Assembly: GCA_964373675.1 (NCBI GenBank)
Contig: CAYJVO010000008.1
Span: 1 to 25,300, forward strand
Reading direction: 5' to 3'
Length of the DNA stretch: 25,300 nucleotides
DNA from: CAYHXN01 sp964373675
GTDB lineage: Bacteria > Patescibacteriota > Minisyncoccia > UBA6257 > WO2-44-18
Below are positions 20,798 to 25,300 of the stretch, in pieces. Made by a program: the position numbers and the translations under genes. Within the stretch, counting starts at the first letter, position 1. Each line of letters begins with the position of its first letter. The notes under the pieces are model-generated. The model did no database searches and had not been told where the DNA came from. It saw nothing but the letters and a program-made list of their open reading frames with translations.

Positions 20798-20914
20798 CTA
20801 CTTGCAGAGACGCAGGACCCGAACGCTGGAGGAATAGTCATTCCCGAGCCAACGGAAGTACAGGTACCACCGACAGCCGTCCCAGCGGAGGTCCGGAACG
20901 TGGTGGTTGCCAAA
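20798..20914 (-). pseudogene. Orphan DGR variable-region tail (relic)
   Basis: A 38-codon open frame between an in-frame TAG at 20915-20917 and the TAG at 20798. It reads VPDLRWDGCRWYLYFRWLGN, then DYSSSVRVLRLCK at the end, which resembles the formylglycine-enzyme/C-type-lectin end of many DGR targets (R-x-W...GFRVLCL). No start codon is present and the upstream stop shows that the rest of the gene is lost. Only a few AAC or AAT codons are seen, so it looks like a diversified VR rather than a template. Confidence 0.6.
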
Positions 20915-20962
20915 CTAGGGCAGCCAGACTGTTCCCGAGTCTGTTTGACAATTCTTAATTTT

Positions 20963-21009
20963 AAGTGTGAAACATGGCTAAAAGTGTGAAACATTTGTCT
21001 GTGAAACAA
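20963..21009 (+). repeat. Repeated GTGAAACA motifs
   Basis: AAGTGTGAAACAT occurs at 20963-20975 and again at 20982-20994 (19-bp step); CTGTGAAACAA follows at 20999-21009. A fourth GTGAAACA sits at 21240-21247, directly before the yraN ATG. They may be operator half-sites or iterons. Confidence 0.6.
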
Positions 21010-21247
21010 TTTTTTATTAAAACTTTTGTAAATCGGCAAACATTTTTTTGAAAATAAGCTTAAATTCAAAGTGATGTTTGTCGTTAAACAAACCTGTTAA
21101 TGTCTCTATCCCAATATCCGCCAATAAAAAGTCTATAAATTATTTTATACCTTGCTTATTTGTTTATCAACCAACACTGTTGTGTTAAGATAATGTGTTA
21201 ATCGGTGTAACATAATTTAACTTTAACATGTAGTAAAACGTGAAACA

Positions 21248-21691
21248 ATGAACAATAAATCTCAAATAGGCAAAATAGGCGAAGATATTGCCTGCAAATA
21301 CCTTCAAGATAAAGGTTATACGATTATTGAGCGTAATTTCCGGAAAAAATGGGGTGAGTTGGATATCATTGCAAAAGATCCGGCAAATGTTCTGGTTTTC
21401 ATTGAAGTAAAAACCCTTCAATACTACTCAAAACAGGCAATGCGGCAATTGGTGGTGAGCCGAGTCAAATCATTGCCGCATTGCCGAATTCATCCTGAGA
21501 TTACTGAAGGATTATTGCCAGAAGAAAACTTATCTGTCGCAAAATGTAAAAAATTAAAAAGAACCGCCAGTCTTTACGCAGGAAAAAATGAAAAACTAAT
21601 TACTGATAAGGGCTGGAGAATAGACCTTATTGCTATAACCTTATTGGCTGACAAACATCCTTTAATAAATCACTACGAAAATATATCTTAA
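21248..21691 (+). CDS. yraN: YraN/UPF0102-family nuclease-like protein with an in-frame insert
   Basis: A 147-residue protein of the UPF0102 family, which has an endonuclease-like core of unknown biological role. The N-terminal half is typical: GKIGEDIACKYLQDKGYTII, ERNFRKKWGELDIIAK and VLVFIEVKTL, with the E/D-x-E-x-K catalytic-like residues. The C-terminal LSVAKCKKLKRTASLYAG and GWRIDLIAITL also fit. Between them is a stretch (YYSKQAMRQLVVSRVKSLPH to about residue 95) longer than usual by roughly 25 residues. It is encoded by a 14-bp inverted repeat with a 22-nt loop (21436-21485), so a palindromic element seems to have entered the gene in frame. The ATG directly follows GTGAAACA; no Shine-Dalgarno sequence. 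Confidence 0.85.
   Translation: MNNKSQIGKIGEDIACKYLQDKGYTIIERNFRKKWGELDIIAKDPANVLVFIEVKTLQYYSKQAMRQLVVSRVKSLPHCRIHPEITEGLLPEENLSVAKCKKLKRTASLYAGKNEKLITDKGWRIDLIAITLLADKHPLINHYENIS
21436..21485. repeat. Palindromic element inside yraN
   Basis: GGCAATGCGGCAAT (21436-21449) and ATTGCCGCATTGCC (21472-21485), a perfect 14-bp stem with a 22-nt loop. It is read through in frame and codes for part of the extra segment of the protein. Confidence 0.8.
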
Positions 21692-21711
21692 AGATTGGCA
21701 GCGCTAATAAA

Positions 21712-21732
21712 AAATCCCCGAAATGGGGATTT
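21712..21732. terminator. Bidirectional terminator between yraN and the membrane protein
   Basis: AAATCCCC/GGGGATTT stem with a 5-nt loop. It is flanked by A-rich sequence on the left (T-run on the minus strand) and TTATTGTTTT on the right, and contains the first bases of the 21731 gene's stop. Confidence 0.8.
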
Positions 21733-22045
21733 ATTGTTTTAATCGGTAGCGAATCAGAGCGTGAAACTGATAGCCGGCGACAAATTTCGGCTCGCTTACT
21801 TCAACGAAGTGATCTTTGTGTTCTTTGAGCCATTTTTCCATTTCTTTTAGGGTTTTTTCAATATCACTCTGCGTATCCGGGCAAGTCCAAACTTTCCATT
21901 GGTAATCGCCAGAGTCTTGGGAAACAGAAATAGAATTTGCTTGTACCGCGTTTACAAGAGTATGCATAGCAAACAATGTTGTAAATAGTATAACCGTCGC
22001 ACCAATACTCACACCAATACCAGGAAGCCATTCTTTATACGTCAC
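21731..22045 (-). CDS. small membrane-anchored protein
   Basis: A 104-residue protein with one N-terminal hydrophobic segment (GIGVSIGATVILFTTLFAMH) and a soluble part that probably faces outside. A single cysteine is in KVWTCPDTQSD, followed by a charged helix (LKEMEKWLKEHKDHF) and VAGYQFHALIRYRL. The start is GTG 22043-22045, with AGGTG a few bases before it. The promoter is TTGATT-N17-TATAGT (22101-22073, minus strand), and a large hairpin begins at its -35 box. Family not recognised. Confidence 0.7.
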   Translation of the reverse strand: MTYKEWLPGIGVSIGATVILFTTLFAMHTLVNAVQANSISVSQDSGDYQWKVWTCPDTQSDIEKTLKEMEKWLKEHKDHFVEVSEPKFVAGYQFHALIRYRLKQ

Positions 22046-22072
22046 AATTCACCTTTCAAGTTTCCGTATGTA

Positions 22073-22101
22073 ACTATAAGCCAATCTATAAGAAAAATCA
22101 A
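22073..22101 (-). promoter_or_regulatory. Promoter of the small membrane protein gene
   Basis: TTGATT (22101-22096), 17-nt spacer, TATAGT (22078-22073) on the minus strand, 27 nt before the GTG start. Confidence 0.65.
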
Positions 22102-22160
22102 CCTCACACATAACTTCAATCAGCTTCGCTGATTGCAAAACTCAAAGTTATGTGTGAGGT
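22101..22160. repeat. Two-part long hairpin
   Basis: Outer stem: ACCTCACACATAACTT (22101-22116) with its exact complement at 22145-22160. Inner stem: CAATCAGC-TTC-GCTGATTG (22117-22135). Nine unpaired bases (22136-22144) separate the two on one side only. It touches the -35 box of the 22045 gene and looks like a mobile palindromic element or a regulatory structure. Confidence 0.8.
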
Positions 22161-22171
22161 CAACTCGGACA

Positions 22172-22187
22172 CCTGTCTACCGACAGG
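22172..22187. repeat. CCTGTC-TACC-GACAGG hairpin
   Basis: Six-bp stem with a 4-nt loop. Similar short intergenic palindromes occur elsewhere in the window; no function is seen. Confidence 0.45.
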
Positions 22188-22211
22188 CAGAAGTAAGTTC
22201 GGTTTCCGACA

Positions 22212-22243
22212 CCTAAGTGTTTTGACGCGTCAAAACACTTAGG
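22212..22243. repeat. GACGCGTC-core palindrome 3
   Basis: A perfect 32-bp palindrome centred at 22227/22228: CCTAAGTGTTTT, GACGCGTC, AAAACACTTAGG. It is close to palindrome 1 (GTGTxTTGACGCGTCAAxACAC) but has longer, different arms. No -10 box follows at a suitable distance, so here it is not a promoter operator of the same kind. Confidence 0.85.
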
Positions 22244-22290
22244 CTGCCCTCCCGATAGGGGTGCGGCACGTTCAATTCTCTCAGTCATGA

Positions 22291-22326
22291 AATTCTAAAA
22301 CCGCCCAATTGGGCGGTTTTAGAATT
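22291..22326. terminator. 36-bp perfect palindrome after tRNA-Val
   Basis: Perfect palindrome centred at 22308/22309 with AAAACCGCCC/GGGCGGTTTT inside. It lies directly downstream of tRNA-Val on the minus strand and probably ends the tRNA transcript. Confidence 0.75.
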
Positions 22327-22327
22327 G

Positions 22328-22399
22328 TGGACGGTGCAGGATTTGAACCTGCAACCCTTCGCGTGTAAAGCGAATGCTCTGCCATTGAGCTAACCGTCC
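22328..22399 (-). tRNA. tRNA-Val (anticodon UAC)
   Basis: Cloverleaf on the minus strand: acceptor GGACGGT/ACCGTCC, TA at positions 8-9, D arm GCTC...GAGC, anticodon stem TTCGC/GCGAA with loop TTTACAC (anticodon TAC), T arm GCAGG-TTCAAAT-CCTGC, discriminator A. The 3' CCA is not encoded (CAA follows). Confidence 0.95.
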
Positions 22400-22420
22400 A
22401 TTGTGTACCCCCACCAGGAA

Positions 22421-22479
22421 TCTCCCGCCTCCGGCGGAATCCCGCATACTTTTAAAATTTAAAATCATTGTGCGGGAGA
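22421..22479. repeat. Spacer hairpins between the two tRNAs
   Basis: TCTCCCGC (22421-22428) pairs with GCGGGAGA (22472-22479); inside, CCGCC-TCC-GGCGG (22425-22437) and CCCGCA/TGCGGG (22441-22446 and 22471-22476) compete. It may guide processing of a common tRNA transcript. Confidence 0.5.
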
Positions 22480-22490
22480 ACCTTTAGGCT

Positions 22491-22567
22491 TGGTGCATCC
22501 CCCGGGACTCGAACCCGGAACCTTATCCTTAAGAGGGATCTGCTCTAACCAGTTGAGCTAGGGATGC
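22491..22567 (-). tRNA. tRNA-Lys (anticodon CUU)
   Basis: Cloverleaf on the minus strand: acceptor GCATCCC/GGGATGC, TA at 8-9, D arm GCTC...GAGC, anticodon loop CTCTTAA (anticodon CTT), T arm CCGGG-TTCGAGT-CCCGG, discriminator A followed by an encoded CCA. The outermost pair of the anticodon stem is G-A, a small irregularity. It encodes CCA, unlike the neighbouring tRNA-Val. Confidence 0.93.
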
Positions 22568-22638
22568 GTGGGACAATCTGTGAATAACCTATTTCAATTT
22601 ATTAATATATAATAATTGGTATATAAACGAAAATCAAA

Positions 22639-22863
22639 ATGAATAAAAATTCTTTAATAATTATTTTGGCAGCGGTTACTATTGCTATTGTAGTTGCAGG
22701 CTATTTTTATTTTCTAAAACCCGCCAAAAAAGGCGCCGTTGGGACTGCGGAGGAAGTAAGCGAAGCCGTTCCCCAAATTGTCACCAATCCGGGAGAAGAA
22801 GTGCCCGAAATAAATCCGCTAGATCGGGCAAATCCATTTAAATATCAAAATCCCCTAAGATAA
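22639..22863 (+). CDS. small single-helix membrane protein
   Basis: A 74-residue protein: an N-terminal transmembrane helix (SLIIILAAVTIAIVVAGYFY), a short basic stretch (KPAKKG), then an acidic and proline-rich tail ending NPFKYQNPLR that should face outside. It has no cysteines. The following cysteine-repeat gene starts 3 nt after its stop, so they are cotranscribed and perhaps translationally coupled. Its role could be an anchor or partner for that protein, which is inference. An AT-rich stretch (TATAAT at 22608-22613) upstream may hold the promoter. Confidence 0.8.
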   Translation: MNKNSLIIILAAVTIAIVVAGYFYFLKPAKKGAVGTAEEVSEAVPQIVTNPGEEVPEINPLDRANPFKYQNPLR

Positions 22864-22866
22864 ACA

Positions 22867-25206
22867 ATGACCAAAATAATAAACAGAAAACTAATCGCCG
22901 CTGCTATTTTACTGGCAAGTCTTCTGATAAGTTTGTCAATCGCTCAAGTTCTGGCGGCTGCCAATGATTCCGTCATTACTCTCAAAAAAGATCCGCTTTC
23001 CAACCTTTTTACACTCACTATAAAAGACCCCGACGGATTGCAGGAATTCTCAATGACTCCGGCAGGAAAATTCCCGTACGGCGGGGGATTAAGCGGTTGC
23101 CCAAAAACTTTCAGTATCAATAACGTACTATTTGCTGATCCGGTTGATTTTGAACCGGTGATGCCGGCGTATATTATTGATTGCAAAAACAACACCGCGG
23201 AGTTAGAAATCCCCCCGCCTGAAGACGGCGTAACAAAGAGTAAAGCTATTAAGAAAGAGGAGCCGCTACCGCCGCCGCCTCCACCAGCGGAGGAAAAGAA
23301 AGAGGAAAAAGTGAAAAAACCTCCGAAACAGCTTACTCTTAGCGAGGTTCAATATCCGGTTGCGGAGCTCGGGGGCTGCCAAAACGAAGCTGAATGCCGC
23401 AGCTATTGCGACAATTCCCAGCACGCCAAAGAATGTCTGGCGTTCGCAAAAAAATACAATCTGATTTCCGAAAAAGAAGCCCAAAAAGTGGCTGATGAAT
23501 TTCTTAATGTCAAAAATGGCCCCGGCGGATGCAATTCAGGGGTCTCTTGTGAAACTTATTGCAACAACGTTGATCATTTAGACGAGTGCATCGCCTTTGC
23601 GGAAGAAACCGGCTATTACTCAGGAGATGAGCTGGCAGAGGCAAGAAAATTTCAATCCCTTGTAAAAAGCGGAAAGCAATTCCCGGGCGGCTGCAAAGAT
23701 AGAAATACGTGCGAGATTTATTGCGGCGACTCAAATCACATGGAAGAATGCCTGAATTTTGCGGAAGAAACCGGATTTATGCCCAAAGAGGAAATTGAAC
23801 AGGCGAGAAAGATCCTGCCCCTTATGCGGCGCGGCGAAACGCCTGGAGGATGTAATTCCAAAGAGCAATGCGAAAATTATTGCTTTGCCGAAGAACATCT
23901 TGAGGAATGTATCGCTTTTGCCGACAAAGCCGGGCTTCTTTCCGAAGAAGAAAAAGAAATGATTAAAAAAACCGGCGGCAAAGGACCCGGCGGTTGCCGC
24001 AGCAAAGAACAATGCGAAACTTATTGCGAAGCCAACCAAGAAGAGTGCTTCAAATGGGCTACAGAAAATGGCTTGATGAGCGAAACGGATCTTCAAAGAA
24101 TGCGCGAGGGGATGGCCCGCTTTAAAGAGGAACTGGATAAAATGCCTCCAGAGGTTGTTCAGTGTCTTAAAGATACTTTAGGTGAAGAGAACTTTAACAA
24201 GATGCTTAATGGCCAGCCGATATTTGACCGCGGCATGGAAGGAAAAATGAAATCCTGCTTTAGTCAGTTAACTTCCCAATTGAGCGGACAACTCAATATC
24301 CTTCCACCCGAAGCCGCTCAGTGCATCAAAGATACTGTCGGTGAAGATGGATTGCAGAAACTTCAAAGCGGGGAGTTTAATGAAAATATAGATTTCCACA
24401 GTTTGGAGGGCTGCTTCCAACAATTACAAGCGTCATTTGGCGGAGGACTTGGCGGTCCTGGCGGCCCAGGAGGTCCCGGAGGTCCCGGAGGTTTCGCCGG
24501 TCCTGGCGGCTGCACATCAATAGAAGAATGCACTGCTTATTGCCAAGAAAATCCGCAAGCATGTGAAGGGTTCGCTCCTCCAAGTCCCGGTGGATTCCCC
24601 GGCGGTCCGGGTGGTCTTCCTGCTGGCGGTCTGCCTGGCGGCATTCCTAGCGGACAAAGTTTTGTCGGTCCCGGCGGCTGCGCAACGCCGGAGGAATGCA
24701 TAGTATATTGTAAGGATGAAGGGCATAAAGAAGAATGTAAGGGATTCCAAACGCCAAAGACAACCCCATATGCCCCGGGCGCAGGACCAGGAGGCTGCGG
24801 CAGTGTTGAAGAATGCAGAGCGTATTGCAGAGCCAATCCGTCAGAATGTGAAGGATTTATATCCGAAGAAACTCCTTCTGAAGTAAGATGCCAATCCGGT
24901 TTTGAAACAAAAAGAGATAATAATGGCTATAAGTATTGTTCTCCGACAACTTGCCCGGAGGGTCAGGAATTCAAAACAGAATTTTATGGCCGAGAGTACT
25001 GCGCGCCGGTAGGAAACATCCAGCAACAGTATCCATCCCCAGATCAATATCAACAGCAGTATCAGCAATACCAAATACCGGCACCGGGACAATTACCGCA
25101 ATATCCATATCAAAATCAGCAATTACCTCAATCGCAGCTTAATCCGCCGCCAATGAAAGAATTCCTGTTAGGACTTCTAGCTAATCTGCTATTTGGAGCA
25201 GAATAA
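22867..25206 (+). CDS. secreted cysteine-repeat protein
   Basis: A 779-residue exported protein of unknown function. A signal peptide or N-terminal helix (LIAAAILLASLLISLSIAQV) is followed by a domain to about residue 110, a Pro/Lys/Glu-rich linker (EPLPPPPPPAEEKKEEK), then repeats of the form GGC-x5-C-x2-YC-x7-EC. Five are at about residues 168-410 (e.g. PGGCNSGVSCETYC...DEC) and three more at about 546-665. Between them two different repeats start PPE-x2-QC-x-KD (about 425-518), followed by a Gly-Pro-rich stretch (about 522-545). The end is Gln/Tyr/Pro-rich (about 718-755) and finishes in a short hydrophobic segment (FLLGLLANLLFG). Four cysteines per repeat suggest disulfides or metal binding. 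It could be a surface or adhesion protein. Confidence 0.85.
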   Translation: MTKIINRKLIAAAILLASLLISLSIAQVLAAANDSVITLKKDPLSNLFTLTIKDPDGLQEFSMTPAGKFPYGGGLSGCPKTFSINNVLFADPVDFEPVMPAYIIDCKNNTAELEIPPPEDGVTKSKAIKKEEPLPPPPPPAEEKKEEKVKKPPKQLTLSEVQYPVAELGGCQNEAECRSYCDNSQHAKECLAFAKKYNLISEKEAQKVADEFLNVKNGPGGCNSGVSCETYCNNVDHLDECIAFAEETGYYSGDELAEARKFQSLVKSGKQFPGGCKDRNTCEIYCGDSNHMEECLNFAEETGFMPKEEIEQARKILPLMRRGETPGGCNSKEQCENYCFAEEHLEECIAFADKAGLLSEEEKEMIKKTGGKGPGGCRSKEQCETYCEANQEECFKWATENGLMSETDLQRMREGMARFKEELDKMPPEVVQCLKDTLGEENFNKMLNGQPIFDRGMEGKMKSCFSQLTSQLSGQLNILPPEAAQCIKDTVGEDGLQKLQSGEFNENIDFHSLEGCFQQLQASFGGGLGGPGGPGGPGGPGGFAGPGGCTSIEECTAYCQENPQACEGFAPPSPGGFPGGPGGLPAGGLPGGIPSGQSFVGPGGCATPEECIVYCKDEGHKEECKGFQTPKTTPYAPGAGPGGCGSVEECRAYCRANPSECEGFISEETPSEVRCQSGFETKRDNNGYKYCSPTTCPEGQEFKTEFYGREYCAPVGNIQQQYPSPDQYQQQYQQYQIPAPGQLPQYPYQNQQLPQSQLNPPPMKEFLLGLLANLLFGAE

Positions 25207-25207
25207 C

Positions 25208-25238
25208 AAAAATCCTCCCACATTGTGGGAGGATTTTT
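25208..25238 (+). terminator. Rho-independent terminator after the cysteine-repeat gene
   Basis: AAAAATCCTCCCAC/GTGGGAGGATTTTT, 14-bp stem with a 3-nt loop, 2 nt after the stop codon. The T-run is the distal arm; the structure is symmetrical and works in both directions. Confidence 0.9.
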
Positions 25239-25277
25239 GCTTTGATGCAGAATACTTGAATTAGTCCGAACCGCTTT

Positions 25278-25294
25278 CGCCGCCTGCGGCGGCG
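25278..25294. repeat. CGCCGCC-TGC-GGCGGCG hairpin
   Basis: Seven-bp GC stem with a 3-nt loop at the right edge of the window, like the hairpins at 15092-15106 and 22425-22437. Confidence 0.5.
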
Positions 25295-25300
25295 AGGAAG

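Noticed and set aside
20773..21069. A 98-codon minus-strand frame over the third DGR-like tail
   Set aside because: The lectin-like tail lies in a different frame; this one is low-complexity (Ser/Thr/Gly-rich) and has no homology features.
22212..22243. Phage attachment site near the tRNAs
   Set aside because: No repeat of a tRNA 3' end and no integrase in the window; the sequence belongs to the GACGCGTC palindrome group.

Overview
The window looks like a piece of a Candidate Phyla Radiation (Patescibacteria, Parcubacteria-like) chromosome. This is an inference from gene content: a very compact layout, small single-domain regulators, a TrpR/YerC-like regulator, a secreted cysteine-repeat protein, many short palindromes between genes, and a diversity-generating retroelement (DGR), a class known to be common in these lineages. 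Nothing here fixes a species.

Layout. 1-1010: GIY-YIG protein (+) and thymidylate kinase (-), separated by terminators. 1041-4188 (-): thrC, a winged-helix regulator, a shikimate-kinase-like gene and a DGR-type reverse transcriptase; each junction holds a copy of one palindrome. 4180-5620: the rest of the DGR: an Avd-like gene on the + strand, template repeat (TR), strong hairpin, and a target gene ending in the variable repeat (VR), driven by a consensus sigma70 promoter. 5604-9121 (-): asd and a fused aspartokinase/homoserine dehydrogenase. With thrC these cover aspartate to threonine except homoserine kinase, and the shikimate-kinase-like protein is a candidate for that step. 9290-14250: a small cysteine protein (+), tyrS, a secreted duplicated-domain protein, a CDP-alcohol phosphatidyltransferase, clpP and tig (-). 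14370-17170: TrpR-like regulator bracketed by two palindromes, a stranded DGR variable-region tail, a membrane zincin-like protein (-), and a GT-B-like protein (+). 17206-20411 (-): H+-pyrophosphatase and nusA, with overlapping stop and start. 20412-22638: a long intergenic region with another stranded DGR tail, a yraN-like gene carrying an in-frame palindrome, a small membrane protein, and tRNA-Val and tRNA-Lys. 22639-25206 (+): a membrane-anchored small protein and a 779-residue secreted cysteine-repeat protein, closed by a strong terminator.

The main discovery candidate is the DGR. TR and VR (130 bp each) differ at 11 positions. In the central 89 bp all five differences fall on template adenines of the coding strand, turning AAC/GAC codons into others. 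Its layout is unusual: Avd lies antisense between TR and RT and has no normal start, because the only plausible upstream ATG is separated from the Avd frame by a run of nine C. Two more VR-like C-terminal tails, each followed by a strong hairpin but without a full target gene, lie 10 and 16 kb away.

A second theme is palindromes linked to small DNA-binding genes. One family sits beside the winged-helix gene and in the threonine genes, once inside the hom coding sequence. Another, with a constant GACGCGTC core and covarying arms, brackets the TrpR-like gene and overlaps its promoter. Several genes also have a -10 box 7-10 nt before the start codon, which suggests leaderless mRNAs.
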